Shown: positions 50,166 to 60,328, counted from the first letter of the stretch. The stretch is 64,000 bases of DNA from Paenibacillus sp. FSL H7-0357 (GCF_000758525.1 NZ_CP009241.1:4836001-4900000); one strand, 5' to 3'. Notes: generated by a model not told the origin, from the letters alone. A program made the numbers and translations.

Positions 50166-51065
50166 CTACTTCTCTAATTGTTCCATGACCAGTGCAATGA
50201 ACGACTGAACATAACCTTCCTGCTCTGCCTTGGGTCTGCTGGCCATCCATATGGAATGCTTGGTCACAGTGTCTCCTGTTTCAACCTTGGCTAACGTCCC
50301 CTGATCAAGATAAGGCTGTGCCAACAAGGAAGAGACAAAGGTAATTCCATAACCGGCTATCACGGCCAGAATCGTCTCGTTCACACCATTAAATTGCAGT
50401 TCGATCTTGGGTTGGCCTACTTTTCTGTCTTCGCACAGCCGAAGCAGTCTCTCTCTGGCCGCACTGCCTTCCTCTCTCATAATAAACGCCTCAGATACCA
50501 TGTCTTCAAGGCAGACCTGCTGCTTGGCAAAAGGGTGCCCGGAAGAAACCACAAACACATACTCATCCTTGTACAATTCGCGGTATTCAAAGTTTCCCGT
50601 ATTATGTGAAGGAAATTCCATATCACTGTAAATAGCCACGTCCGCTTCAAAGTTTATTAATTTTTCCATAGTTTCGTAAGAATTGGCGGTCGAAATCTGA
50701 ATTCCAAGGTCGCGAAACCGTTGTTTAAATAAGGAGGCCCATCTGGGAATGAGCAGGCTTGTGGCAAGGTAATTGCCTGCGATGCGGATATTCCCTATCG
50801 GAAATTTGTGATAATCTTCAATCATTTGCTCTATTTGTTCACCCATGGCAAACAGTTTCTCAAGTGGCTGGATCAGCCTGTGTCCAAGTGGTGTGAGCGC
50901 CATCCTCTTTCCTCTCACTTCTAATAACGTAATGTTATTCTCCCGTTCAAACTTACGAATCTGTGCGGATATCGCGGGTTGGCTGATATGCAATCGTTCC
51001 GAGGCTTTGGTTACACTACCTGTTATCGCCACGTAATAAAACAATCTCAATACATGAAAGTTCAT
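50166..51065 (-). CDS. LysR-family transcriptional regulator
   Basis: 299 residues. N-terminal helix-turn-helix NFHVLRLFYYVAITGSVTKA then SERLHISQPAISAQIRKFE, a textbook LysR start, followed by the type 2 periplasmic-binding-like effector domain (GNIRIAGNYLATSLLIPRW). It is divergent from the histidine phosphatase gene; the AT-rich region between (51066-51220) has TATTAATTATTATATAAT-like sequence and probably carries its sites. Target and ligand unknown. Confidence 0.92.
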   Translation of the reverse strand: MNFHVLRLFYYVAITGSVTKASERLHISQPAISAQIRKFERENNITLLEVRGKRMALTPLGHRLIQPLEKLFAMGEQIEQMIEDYHKFPIGNIRIAGNYLATSLLIPRWASLFKQRFRDLGIQISTANSYETMEKLINFEADVAIYSDMEFPSHNTGNFEYRELYKDEYVFVVSSGHPFAKQQVCLEDMVSEAFIMREEGSAARERLLRLCEDRKVGQPKIELQFNGVNETILAVIAGYGITFVSSLLAQPYLDQGTLAKVETGDTVTKHSIWMASRPKAEQEGYVQSFIALVMEQLEK

Positions 51066-51220
51066 CTGAATACCTTCCTAACGATATGAATGGAACGCTG
51101 TATTTGTGCAAACAGGAATTTTCAACTATAAATATACATTATGAATATTAATTATTATATAATGTTTATTTATATTTTCTTATTTTATACTTACATCTAT
51201 AAATAAGGGAGGCTTCGAAC

Positions 51221-51880
51221 ATGACAGAAACCGTATTATATTTAACCCGCCATGGGCAGACAGAATGGAATTTGCAGAAAAGAATGCAAGGGCATCAGAA
51301 TTCAGCGCTTACTACCCTGGGAAAGCAGCAAGCTGAATGGTTGAAGGAACGTTTAGAGGGAGAGAACTTAGGCGCGATCTATTCAAGTAGCAGTCTAAGA
51401 GCATTGCATACCGCACAAATTTTGAGGGGAAATCGAACGCTGCCTATACAACAGTTGGATGAGCTGATGGAAATCAATATGGGGATATGGGAAGGAATGA
51501 AAACCGAGCAAATAGAGCAGGATTATCCCTTGCAATATGCTCGATTTTTCACCAGTCCTGATCTATATGTTCCTGTCAGCTTAGGCGAAACGTATGAACA
51601 GCTAGAACAAAGAGTGATTCCCGCTGTTGAGTGCATCCTTAAAGATAACCTGGGACAGCAGCTGCTCATTGTTACACACCGAATGACCTTGAAAGTTATA
51701 ATGGCTCATTTTCTCAATAAAACACTGCGGGAAATCGGGGAAATGCCGGATATTTTCTCCACTGCTTTATGTAAAGTACAAGTAATAAATGGAATACCAC
51801 ACGTCGATTTGCTGGGTGATACTTCACATTATCGTGGAGCACAGAACCAGGGAAGCAGAACCGGTAAAGCTACTTGTTAG
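51221..51880 (+). CDS. histidine phosphatase (phosphoglycerate mutase-like)
   Basis: 219 residues with GGGAGG before the ATG. Catalytic RHG in LYLTRHGQTEWNLQKRMQG, Arg in SSSLRALHTAQIL, Glu in LDELMEINMGIWEG, and the second His in LIVTHRMTLK (usually THG, here THR). It fits broad-specificity phosphatases of the PhoE/CobC type. Divergent from and possibly controlled by the LysR protein. The last 20 residues (YRGAQNQGSRTGKATC) are an odd basic tail. Confidence 0.9.
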   Translation: MTETVLYLTRHGQTEWNLQKRMQGHQNSALTTLGKQQAEWLKERLEGENLGAIYSSSSLRALHTAQILRGNRTLPIQQLDELMEINMGIWEGMKTEQIEQDYPLQYARFFTSPDLYVPVSLGETYEQLEQRVIPAVECILKDNLGQQLLIVTHRMTLKVIMAHFLNKTLREIGEMPDIFSTALCKVQVINGIPHVDLLGDTSHYRGAQNQGSRTGKATC

Positions 51881-51906
51881 CAAATGGGAGACCGGTTCAG
51901 GTTGAG

Positions 51907-53403
51907 TTAAGACAAATTGCTCCTAAGGACTCCTAGCTTTTTCAAATTCAATATAATCGATAACATGCAGCTGAGTGAAACAAGGCCCATCCATAGGAAT
52001 AGGGAATACGACATCCACACGCTAATCATGTAGTAATTATTGTTTAACAGATAAGGCCAGAACATAACCATTACCAGCAACATCGCTCTTAGGATAATAA
52101 CAAGAATTACTATAATCCTTTTGTTCCTTGTCTTTTGAACATTTTTATTTTGCTTGCTTCCTCCAGCTAATTTAATCACCTTAAGACTGAAACTAATGGC
52201 TGCTAGTAAGGCCAGGAACGAAAAGATCAAATCAAGCAATATATAACTGTCATCGTATGTAAATTTATTCATTGGATTACCATTCATATTCTCATGCAGG
52301 TTATGTGCAATCAGTGATGGTGCAGTTGAATTCAAATTAGTTAATACTAATACGGCCTCAAGTTTCCCTATATCCATAATAAAATGTGAGGAATAATTAG
52401 GATTACTTCCACTGTGACTAATCACCCGTTCTTCTGGATCATTACTCCAACCGTATGAATAGTATTGGTTCTTCTCTTCATATCCAGCGGTTTGGAGGTC
52501 CACCTCATGAGATTGCCGAATAGCTCTCCTCAGACCCTCCGGGATATCACCCATTCCTAATTGGGCATTCATCCAATGCTCCAAATCCTTTATATTCGTC
52601 ACCAAATATCCTGCAGCAATATTCCCATAATATCTGGGGGCATCATATTGGAAGCTTTTGCCGAAAAACACCCGGTATCCTCTGGTAAGCTGATCCGGTT
52701 TCTGTTCCTGACCTGTTGAAAAATAACTGTCCGTCATTTTTAGCGGAACCAGTATATTCTGAGTTACATAATTCTGATAGCTTGTACCTGTAACTTTCTC
52801 AATAATCATCGCCAGAATATCATAATTTACAGTTGCATACTGATATTCTGCCCCCGGGTATGTATCCAATGAAATATCTGAAATCTTATTTATGGTTTCG
52901 TCAAGCAGATTCTCAGTAGTTCCTTCAGGAATTAACTTTATACTCCAAGACGGAATCCCACTTGTATGTGCTAACAGCTGATCAATTGTAATATTCACAT
53001 TCTCTTCTTGAAAGGTTGGGACAAAACGGGGAAGATACTCTGAGACAGCATCCGAATAAGCCAATTTCCCCTCATCTTTCAACAGAATAATAGCCAGAGC
53101 TGTAAACGCCTTAGTCGTCGATCCTAATTCAAATAACGATTCTTCAGTGACCTTCTTGTCTAGGTCAACATCTGCGTATCCGTATACTTTATAATCTGTA
53201 TTGCCCTGCTTGGATGAGACTATCGCTACTCCTGGAGTCGCTGTTTTGGCCATAAGGGTCTCTACCATATGCTCCTCAGTATCATATTTCCCTACCGTAA
53301 ACAACGTTCCAAACGCGCCCCTGTCAACAGCGGCAGTAATGATTACGATAAGCAAGATTACACTTGCTAGTGCTAAGCCTTTTCTCCTAAATAAGTTCTT
53401 CAT
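51907..53403 (-). CDS. serine hydrolase, beta-lactamase/PBP4* family, with C-terminal membrane domain
   Basis: 498 residues. Signal anchor at 10-27; catalytic domain about 40-365 with SxxK nucleophile motif S95-T-T-K98, YxN in YATVNYDILAM, and HSG in VISHSGSNPNYSS; then four membrane segments from about 390. This is the class C-like penicillin-binding-related group (AmpH/PbpE/FmtA-like), acting outside the cell on peptides, peptidoglycan or esters. Resistance to beta-lactams is not implied. Single gene. Confidence 0.9.
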   Translation of the reverse strand: MKNLFRRKGLALASVILLIVIITAAVDRGAFGTLFTVGKYDTEEHMVETLMAKTATPGVAIVSSKQGNTDYKVYGYADVDLDKKVTEESLFELGSTTKAFTALAIILLKDEGKLAYSDAVSEYLPRFVPTFQEENVNITIDQLLAHTSGIPSWSIKLIPEGTTENLLDETINKISDISLDTYPGAEYQYATVNYDILAMIIEKVTGTSYQNYVTQNILVPLKMTDSYFSTGQEQKPDQLTRGYRVFFGKSFQYDAPRYYGNIAAGYLVTNIKDLEHWMNAQLGMGDIPEGLRRAIRQSHEVDLQTAGYEEKNQYYSYGWSNDPEERVISHSGSNPNYSSHFIMDIGKLEAVLVLTNLNSTAPSLIAHNLHENMNGNPMNKFTYDDSYILLDLIFSFLALLAAISFSLKVIKLAGGSKQNKNVQKTRNKRIIVILVIILRAMLLVMVMFWPYLLNNNYYMISVWMSYSLFLWMGLVSLSCMLSIILNLKKLGVLRSNLS

Positions 53404-53608
53404 TGTCTCTCCTCTTCATGTTCGTATTATTTCATACTCCGTACAGCATCGTTCTTCATTTAGTTAGACGTTATATTCCTCAACTTCTCTGCAACTATTT
53501 GACAGGAATCCTCTCCACTAACCGTTTACACAAATCTAAAGACAACCAAAAAAGCTCCTGCCAAAACATCAGCAAAAGCTTCTTTGAACTATTTTTAGAC
53601 ATTTCAGG

Positions 53609-53827
53609 TCAATTAGTATCTTCGTCACTTTTGTATTCTAAGATATCGCCAGGCTGACATTCTAAAGCCTTACAAATCGCCTCTAAAGTGGAGAAGCGAA
53701 TCGCTTTTGCCTTTCCATTTTTTAATATAGACAGGTTAGCCATCGTGATTCCAACCCTCTCCGTAAGTTCGGTTACGCTCATTTTCCGCTTAGCCAACAT
53801 CACATCAATATTGATTATAATCGCCAT
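53609..53827 (-). CDS. XRE-family regulator (YozG-like)
   Basis: 72 residues from the ATG at 53827 (GAGGTG upstream). The sequence MAIIINIDVMLAKRKMSVTE then LTERVGITMANLSILKNGKA and ICKALECQPGDILEY is a minimal Cro/C1 helix-turn-helix. It starts 10 bp after the DUF2975 gene; this XRE/DUF2975 pairing is common in Bacillota. Confidence 0.9.
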   Translation of the reverse strand: MAIIINIDVMLAKRKMSVTELTERVGITMANLSILKNGKAKAIRFSTLEAICKALECQPGDILEYKSDEDTN

Positions 53828-53837
53828 AGTTTTCACC

Positions 53838-54320
53838 TCAGACTGTCAAATCATTTTCAGATTTTAGTTCAATCGCCTCTGTTAAAAGCCTTTGGAGAAC
53901 AGCAGTAAAAACGGCAATCACCATGGAGGCAAAGATAATAATCAATCCGATGACTATGATTCCAGGGGCATCATCCTTCTCCGCTATGAGATAGAAGAGT
54001 GGCATGCCTAACACATACACGCTGCTGATTGTAATCGCACAGTATTTTATATTTTTTAATACTCGTACTGATAATTCTGAGAAAGCTTTGTTCTTGTCAA
54101 TATAGCCCAGAAGTTTAAAAGCTTGATACAGAGCAATGTAAAAAGGAATCGCCGATGCATATAAATCGAGATAAACGAGAAATTGGATGTACGTCATCTC
54201 CGGATACAATTCTGCTGCAAAATTTGCGATCTCAGGTACCAGAAATATGCACAAAGCCAGAACCGGGATTCCAATCAGAATAACTGCTGCCTTTAAAAAG
54301 AGTGTTGTTCCTCGTTTCAT
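53838..54320 (-). CDS. DUF2975 family membrane protein
   Basis: 160 residues from the ATG at 54320 (GAGGGG upstream); the longer open frame to 54452 runs through a terminator and is not used. Four membrane segments: about 10-30, 45-65, 95-118 and 122-145. The family pairs with a small XRE regulator downstream; its role is unknown, possibly sensing or membrane stress. Confidence 0.85.
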   Translation of the reverse strand: MKRGTTLFLKAAVILIGIPVLALCIFLVPEIANFAAELYPEMTYIQFLVYLDLYASAIPFYIALYQAFKLLGYIDKNKAFSELSVRVLKNIKYCAITISSVYVLGMPLFYLIAEKDDAPGIIVIGLIIIFASMVIAVFTAVLQRLLTEAIELKSENDLTV

Positions 54321-54436
54321 AAAAAGCCCCTCACTTATGTTTAAATTTAATATGACTTTAGCATATAATTTATCGTTTTTCAATAAATAATTAGTGAATT
54401 TAAATATATTATTGTTGTTAAAAGTAAAATCCAAAA

Positions 54437-54469
54437 AAAGCTCCTGCAGCACTATGCTGCAGAAGCTTT
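54437..54469 (-). terminator. intrinsic terminator after the ABC-F gene
   Basis: Stem of about 14 bp (AAGCTTCTGCAGCA with TGCTGCAGGAGCTT on the minus strand, one mismatch), three-base loop, run of Ts. Confidence 0.9.
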
Positions 54470-54548
54470 AATCTTTTCGTCACTTAAGCGCAACGCCCTT
54501 TACGCTCACTCAAATCTGCGACAACAGACCAGCTCTGTTGCCGGCTGT

Positions 54549-56105
54549 TTAAAACACTTTTGTCGTCCACGATTCGCAGTTCCAGGTTTCTGTCACAATA
54601 TCGCGGTAAAACTCGGGCTCATGGGAGATCAGCAAAATACTGCCCTTGTACGCCTTGAGCGCACGCTGTAGCTCGTCCTTCGCATCCACGTCAAGATGGT
54701 TGGTTGGTTCGTCCAGTACGAGCAGATTTGTCTCACGGTTGATCAGCTTGCACAAACGGACTTTGGCTTTCTCGCCGCCGCTTAAGACCGCGATCTTGCT
54801 CTCGATATGCTTGGTCGTCAGACCGCATTTAGCAAGAGCCGCCCGAATTTCAAACTGCGTATAGGACGGGAACTCGGTCCATATTTCTTCAATACAGGTG
54901 TTGTAGTTCGCATCCTTCATTTCCTGCTCGAAATAGCCGATTTCCAGCAGGTCACCGAGCTTGACCGAACCGGAGATCGCCTGAATCTGGCCGAGAATGC
55001 TGCGCAGCAGCGTCGTCTTCCCGATCCCGTTCGCACCGACGAGCGCTATTTTTTGTCCCCGCTCCATGCGCAGGTTCAGCGGTCTGGACAGCGGAGAATC
55101 GTAGCCGATCACGAGTTCATTCGTTTCGAAAATCAGCTTGCCGGAAGTGCGCGCGTCCTTAAAGTTGAACTGCGGCTTCGGTTTTTCCCTCGCGAGCTCG
55201 ATAACCTCCATCTTGTCCAGCTTCTTCTGCCGGGACATCGCCATATTCCGCGTAGCCACACTGGCCTTATTCCGCGCAACAAAGTCCTTCAGATCTGCGA
55301 TTTCCTGCTGCTGACGTTTGAACGCAGATTCAAGCTGCGATTTTTTCGCCTCGTACACCTGCTGGAAATAGTCATAATCCCCCACATAACGGGTCAGTGC
55401 CTGATTCTCCATATGGTAGATCAGGTTGATGACACTGTTCAGGAACGGAATGTCATGCGAGATCAGAATGAAGGCATTTTCGTATTCCTGCAAATACCGC
55501 TTCAGCCACACGATGTGCTGCTCGTCAAGATAGTTCGTAGGCTCGTCAAGCAGCAGAATGTCCGGTTTCTCCAGCAGCAGTTTAGCCAGCAGCACCTTAG
55601 TCCGCTGCCCCCCGCTAAGGTCATGGACGTCCTTATCCAAGCCGATGTCGGTAAGTCCAAGTCCGCGGGCGGTTTCGTCGATTTTGGCGTCGATCATATA
55701 GAAATCCTGGCTCGTCAATGTGTCCTGAATGGTTCCAACATCCTCGAGCAGCTGCTCCAGCTCCTCTGGGGACACCTCACCCATTTTGCCATACATGTCG
55801 TTCATCTCTTGTTCCATATCGAACAGATACTGGAACGCTCCGCGCAATACATCGCGGATCGATTGTCCTTTGGTAAGCACCGCGTGCTGGTCCAGATATC
55901 CGGTCCGCACTCGTTTAGCCCATTCAACTTTACCTTCGTCCGGTTGAAGCTTGTCTGTGATGATGTTCATGAAGGTGGATTTACCTTCACCGTTGGCACC
56001 GATCAGACCGATATGTTCGCCCTTCAGCAGGCGGAAGGATACATCGGTGAAAATCGCGCGGTCGCCAAACCCGTGACTCAGCTTTTCTACGTTTAATATG
56101 CTCAT
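54549..56105 (-). CDS. yfmM: ABC-F family ATPase, YfmM-like
   Basis: 518 residues from the ATG at 56105 (AAAGGTG upstream); upstream in-frame codons are not needed. Two ATPase domains: Walker A GANGEGKST and GANGIGKTT, signatures LSGGQRTKV and LSGGEKAKV, Walker B ILLLDEPTNYLD and LLVLDEPTNHLD, joined by the charged ABC-F linker (AFKRQQQEIADLKDFVARN). No membrane domain. ABC-F proteins act on the ribosome; length and the start MSILNVEKLSHGFGDR match B. subtilis YfmM as I remember it. Antibiotic resistance is not implied. Confidence 0.9.
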   Translation of the reverse strand: MSILNVEKLSHGFGDRAIFTDVSFRLLKGEHIGLIGANGEGKSTFMNIITDKLQPDEGKVEWAKRVRTGYLDQHAVLTKGQSIRDVLRGAFQYLFDMEQEMNDMYGKMGEVSPEELEQLLEDVGTIQDTLTSQDFYMIDAKIDETARGLGLTDIGLDKDVHDLSGGQRTKVLLAKLLLEKPDILLLDEPTNYLDEQHIVWLKRYLQEYENAFILISHDIPFLNSVINLIYHMENQALTRYVGDYDYFQQVYEAKKSQLESAFKRQQQEIADLKDFVARNKASVATRNMAMSRQKKLDKMEVIELAREKPKPQFNFKDARTSGKLIFETNELVIGYDSPLSRPLNLRMERGQKIALVGANGIGKTTLLRSILGQIQAISGSVKLGDLLEIGYFEQEMKDANYNTCIEEIWTEFPSYTQFEIRAALAKCGLTTKHIESKIAVLSGGEKAKVRLCKLINRETNLLVLDEPTNHLDVDAKDELQRALKAYKGSILLISHEPEFYRDIVTETWNCESWTTKVF

Positions 56106-56210
56106 GTATTTAACACCTTTTCCTTTATTCTTTATACTCGTCATATTATAAAGGCTAAAGCGCCACAACTCCATACGGTTTTAAAAAATCTTACATTTCC
56201 CTTAACCAAA

Positions 56211-56251
56211 AACAAGCCATCCCCTCACACGGTCTAAGGGGAAGGCTTGTT
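56211..56251 (-). terminator. intrinsic terminator after the amidohydrolase gene
   Basis: Stem AACAAGCC with GGCTTGTT, inner CCCCT/AGGGG pairs, then TTTTTGG on the minus strand. Confidence 0.85.
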
Positions 56252-56295
56252 CAATTATGCTTCATTGCACTGTGGCTGGGCTGTCCCCGGAAGTA

Positions 56296-57171
56296 TCAGA
56301 GCGCCGCAATCCGCTGCTGGATGCGCGGAAACAGCCCAAAGGCATTCTCGTAAAATACCTTCTCGTGATGCTGCTCAGGCACAAGCCGGCGGACGAATTC
56401 CGCATACAGGTCAATTGGGGCAAGCGGCCAATCGGTGCCGAACAACATTTTCTCGTAATGGTCGGAGTACACCAGTGCCCGGCGGAAATGGTCCATGAAC
56501 AAGGGTTCGTTCATAAACCGTTCAAAATGGGGCCGGTCGCCGACGACAAGGCCGGACAAATCGGCATAGACGTTCGGATTCTTGGCCACCACTTCGGCAG
56601 CGTCCATCACCCAGGGATCGCCCAGATGGCAGATCATAAAGTTCACGCCCCGCTGCTGGTAGGCTAATTCATCCACGGTAAGAGGATGCGAATACTTAAG
56701 CAATCCATTCATCGAATACGTATCGCCGGTATGAATGACCACAGGCAAACCGTATTTGGCAGCCAGCTCATAGACGGGTGTATAGATTTTGTCATAGACG
56801 TAATGATGGTAGTACCCGGCGTAGAGCTTAATTCCCGCTACCTCGGGAGCTTGCAGCCGTGCTTCGATTCGGTCAAGCTCCTCTTGGACATGGCCCCCTG
56901 CAAGCATGTTCGGGTTGATGCCAACGCATTCCATTAAGAACGGCGGAACACTGGCTTCCAAATCAAGACCCATCGGATTGGGTGAAGTAGAGTCAGGAAA
57001 GGCACCCTTCGTCTGTTCCGTGACCCCCATACCAATACCGAGAACAACGTCGTTCTTGTCAAACTCCGCCTTGAGGCCAGCGGCTGTGTAATCGACCTTG
57101 GACAGATCCGCCGCTGTTTGATGAAAGCTGTCGATGTCAGACAGATGAATGTGTATATCAATGATCGGCAT
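56296..57171 (-). CDS. amidohydrolase-family metal-dependent hydrolase
   Basis: 291 residues. TIM-barrel amidohydrolase marks: HIHLSD at 6-11 (metal-binding HxH), IHTGDTYS in the middle, MICHLGDPWVMDA (metal His), and FGTDWPLAP near 250 (catalytic Asp). This is the Amidohydro_2 / YcfH-like group, which hydrolyses or decarboxylates small substrates. The start overlaps the end of the GNAT fusion gene by 14 bp, so both are made from one mRNA and may act on the same compound. Confidence 0.88.
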   Translation of the reverse strand: MPIIDIHIHLSDIDSFHQTAADLSKVDYTAAGLKAEFDKNDVVLGIGMGVTEQTKGAFPDSTSPNPMGLDLEASVPPFLMECVGINPNMLAGGHVQEELDRIEARLQAPEVAGIKLYAGYYHHYVYDKIYTPVYELAAKYGLPVVIHTGDTYSMNGLLKYSHPLTVDELAYQQRGVNFMICHLGDPWVMDAAEVVAKNPNVYADLSGLVVGDRPHFERFMNEPLFMDHFRRALVYSDHYEKMLFGTDWPLAPIDLYAEFVRRLVPEQHHEKVFYENAFGLFPRIQQRIAAL

Positions 57172-60100
57172 TTAAGCTCTCCTTTTCGTCAGTGGGACTG
57201 GCAAAGGCCAGCTTCAGGAGACCACGTACATCCTCTGGATTCAGAGGGATCTCCCCCATGATCAGGAAGATTGGCTGTGTCCAAGCGGTTTCTCCGTTCA
57301 GAAGTGGAAGATGATGACCCACATCATGAGCGAATACCTTATTGTTCACATACGCTGAAGCCCTCTGGTTGGGGTAATTATTCACAACATGCAGCATATC
57401 CTTACGTGAAGCCGCACCGACTCGCAAGATCCCCTTGGAATCCAGATGAGCTTCCACTTTCCCAAGAATGAATTTGCCTTCCCCGGGGAATTCCATCCAT
57501 CCTTCGGAAAAAACAGGTGAAGGCTTGAAGTAACTATCCTCCGATAGCGAATACTGTGGCAGAACCATTCCACTTCCGTTGGTCACTGAATGGAGCATAC
57601 AGAGCACCGGAACGCCGGGCAGCATAAGGTAATGCTGGTTGATTGTGATCCCCCGGTTTGCCTCCTGCTTTTCGATAGAAGTGGTTAACCGCAGGCCTTT
57701 CCAGACATTGCCGTGAACATCCTTCCGCTTCACCCATGCTGCGGTTCTCGTCTCCTGCTGCCGGCTGAATCCGCCCATTCCGGAAATTCCTACGCCGAGA
57801 CCGCCGTACCAAGGATTCCACCAGGAACGCGGAACGGCTTCCGGGTAGGAGCTGTCCAGCCATTCTTCCCCTTGGTGCTTAAGGGAATACACCACGCTTC
57901 CGAACTGAGGGGCAGCCGCTATCGAGAGTACTCCATTACTCACCGTATAAACGGAACCCGCCGGACCTTCCTCGATCTCGCAAACAACAGTTGTTTCCGT
58001 CTGAGGGAACCAAAGACCCGACCGTTCCTGAATGCGATCCTCACCGCGATAGACGACCCGGACCTTCTGGCCGGAGTTGCTGTGTCCCGGTGATCCCATT
58101 TCCTCAGGAGAGAGCTCAAAGCCCGCAGAGCGTAAATCCTGCTCCCTTTGCAACTCGATACCAGCCGTTCTCCGCTCCGCTCCGCCATCGTTTTGCACAT
58201 ACAGATCGAGGCTTCCTGCAAGCGGGGTCATCTTTCGTTCGAGTAGTTCTGCCTGAAGCGCACCCCCCGCAAACGGATTTCCGCCGCCGAGTGTGAGTTC
58301 CAGATGATCGTCCAGCACCGGGATGACCGAATTCTTCTGCTTTCTGGCGAAGGCGCGGAATTCCGGCCACTTAGGAAAGGTGTTTAGTGCAAACACAGTT
58401 GCCTTTGTCCGCACGACCTCTCCAGCGGAAATCTGCCCAAGGTTATGCTCAAGCCCAAGCGTGTATTCCGGGCGAAGCAGCTTCAGAGAAGGGTCCCAGC
58501 AAATTCCGCAGGTGACGTTCTCTTCCTTGCAGAACATCCAGTTCTCCGTGACATGGTCGCTGTCCCAAAGACCCGGATCACCGGCGTACGCATCGCCCAT
58601 GTCCACGTAATGTCCCTGATACGGCAGGATGAGCCGCTTGCCAAAAAAGCCGAAATTCGTCAGTACATACATATTCTCATCCAGTGCTTTGCTGCTGGTG
58701 TTGCAGATCTCATGATGAAACTCAGCGATTCCGTTTGCGGATAGCTTAGCCACTGTTGTTATCTCCATACCCGGGAATTCATCCGACGCGTAGAGCGCTT
58801 CGAGAACCTGGCTCTCCCCTTCCGGGTAGATCTTCACGCTGACGGCCTGCTTCTTAGAGAATTCTTCTGCGAACGGCTTGCCTAGCTTCGGAAAGGTCCA
58901 CCAGAAGTTATGGCTGGAGCCGGGATATTCAATCCACATTCCATTGTCGGACTTGTTCATATGGAGCGAGAAGGCGCCGTTCACAGCGACCCACTGATCA
59001 CCCTCCTGCCCGCCGAAGCGGCCCTGCGTTCCCTTCATTAGAACGGATAGTTTACTTGTGAAGGAGACCGCCTTTTGCCCAATTGGAACGGCCGTCACTT
59101 CAATATCTTGTGAGTAAAGCCCGTAGGACAACAGGGTGAAGGGTACCGGGATAGAGGCTTTGCTCTTAGCCGGAACCGTGAAGCGTACTGCACGTTCACC
59201 CCACTGCAGGAAATCCTCCTCCGGCAAGTCAAAAGCGAACTCCGCTTCCGAGGCGAAGTTATTCTCAACGTTCAGATACAGCTCAGCCGGACGGCCCGGA
59301 TACAACTCCCGGGTTGGCAATACAATCTTCATCTTGACCGGAAATTTCGGAGCTACGCCAAGGCGGAACTCAGCCCGCTTGCCACCGATGATCCATTGGC
59401 TCGTCACAACCGGATGGGTCTTCTTGTCATTCTGCTCCTCCCGAACCGGATCAAGCTCGAAATCACCCTCTACAATGACCGTTTCTCCCGCAGCGAGCGT
59501 AAGTGTAGCGGAAAGATCAAACCGGATGTTCTTGTCGTTCTGGCCCTTGATCTCAATCGCCAGCTCGGAAGCAGAACGATTCTTGATCACATAACGAATC
59601 TTGTAAGCGGAGCCAAACACAAGATCATGATCGTCGATTTCAGTGGAGATTTCATAGTCAGGTGTATCAAGAGCGGTCAGCCCGCGACCGGACTTCTCGA
59701 ATTCTGCCCGCAAGGAGAGTTCTCCCTTTTGCCAAGTGTAATCAAAGAAATCAAAACCACGCTCCCGCCGGCCATCCGGCTGAATGGGAAGTTCGCGGGT
59801 GCTGTCTGCGTACCAATCCAGCTCCTCGAAATAGGGAGCAAGCGCCTCCGTCTGCAGAACGGTTGGAATGAAGTTCATCAGATGGACGTAATCTTCATTC
59901 TTTTCCCAGAAGAATCCGCATTTCTTATACATCGGCACAGCCTTGGTGTTGCCTGCCCAGGTAAACAGATCGAGACGAGGCCACCCCGCTTCGACTGTCT
60001 TACGGACGGCGTTCAAAATCAGATTACGGCCTACCTTGTAACCGTGATAATCAGGTCGCACATTTAATAACGGTACGTACAAAGCCCCTTCATCTTGGCG

Positions 60101-60328
60101 GTAATGTGCAAAACTGCAGAATCCGACCACCTCTTTGCCATCGACAGCGAGAAACACATGAAGATTGGCCGAAACCTCCATCTCCCTGCGCACACTGTCT
60201 TCTGTTCTGTGGTTGGTACCGCCCCCCCAGCTTTCGTTGCTGCGGTTCCACATCTCTGCGACCGCCCCAGCGTAAGAAGGATCGTATTCAATAATGCGGA
60301 TTTGTTCCGTAGGGATAATTGCTGTCAT
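57158..60328 (-). CDS. GNAT acetyltransferase fused to a ~890-aa beta-rich domain
   Basis: 1056 residues with AAGGAGATG before the ATG at 60328. Residues 10-165 are a GNAT domain: VFLAVDGKEVVGFCSFAHY, then VRPDYHGYKVGRNLILNAVR (acetyl-CoA loop) and NTKAVPMYKKCGFFWEKN. From about 220 the sequence is beta-sandwich-like with CARDB-type segments (YPGRPAELYLNVENNFASEA) and then a large beta-rich region, perhaps a sugar-binding super-sandwich fold, to the end. No signal peptide, so the beta part is cytosolic, which is unusual. A recurrent promoter motif lies 76 bp upstream. Substrate unknown; linked to the amidohydrolase. Confidence 0.8.
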   Translation of the reverse strand: MTAIIPTEQIRIIEYDPSYAGAVAEMWNRSNESWGGGTNHRTEDSVRREMEVSANLHVFLAVDGKEVVGFCSFAHYRQDEGALYVPLLNVRPDYHGYKVGRNLILNAVRKTVEAGWPRLDLFTWAGNTKAVPMYKKCGFFWEKNEDYVHLMNFIPTVLQTEALAPYFEELDWYADSTRELPIQPDGRRERGFDFFDYTWQKGELSLRAEFEKSGRGLTALDTPDYEISTEIDDHDLVFGSAYKIRYVIKNRSASELAIEIKGQNDKNIRFDLSATLTLAAGETVIVEGDFELDPVREEQNDKKTHPVVTSQWIIGGKRAEFRLGVAPKFPVKMKIVLPTRELYPGRPAELYLNVENNFASEAEFAFDLPEEDFLQWGERAVRFTVPAKSKASIPVPFTLLSYGLYSQDIEVTAVPIGQKAVSFTSKLSVLMKGTQGRFGGQEGDQWVAVNGAFSLHMNKSDNGMWIEYPGSSHNFWWTFPKLGKPFAEEFSKKQAVSVKIYPEGESQVLEALYASDEFPGMEITTVAKLSANGIAEFHHEICNTSSKALDENMYVLTNFGFFGKRLILPYQGHYVDMGDAYAGDPGLWDSDHVTENWMFCKEENVTCGICWDPSLKLLRPEYTLGLEHNLGQISAGEVVRTKATVFALNTFPKWPEFRAFARKQKNSVIPVLDDHLELTLGGGNPFAGGALQAELLERKMTPLAGSLDLYVQNDGGAERRTAGIELQREQDLRSAGFELSPEEMGSPGHSNSGQKVRVVYRGEDRIQERSGLWFPQTETTVVCEIEEGPAGSVYTVSNGVLSIAAAPQFGSVVYSLKHQGEEWLDSSYPEAVPRSWWNPWYGGLGVGISGMGGFSRQQETRTAAWVKRKDVHGNVWKGLRLTTSIEKQEANRGITINQHYLMLPGVPVLCMLHSVTNGSGMVLPQYSLSEDSYFKPSPVFSEGWMEFPGEGKFILGKVEAHLDSKGILRVGAASRKDMLHVVNNYPNQRASAYVNNKVFAHDVGHHLPLLNGETAWTQPIFLIMGEIPLNPEDVRGLLKLAFASPTDEKESLNADH

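Noticed and set aside
54807..56096. A 429-codon plus-strand open frame
   Set aside because: It is exactly antisense to the ABC-F gene, has no ribosome binding site and reads as His/Leu/Arg-rich noise; the minus-strand protein has all ABC-F motifs.
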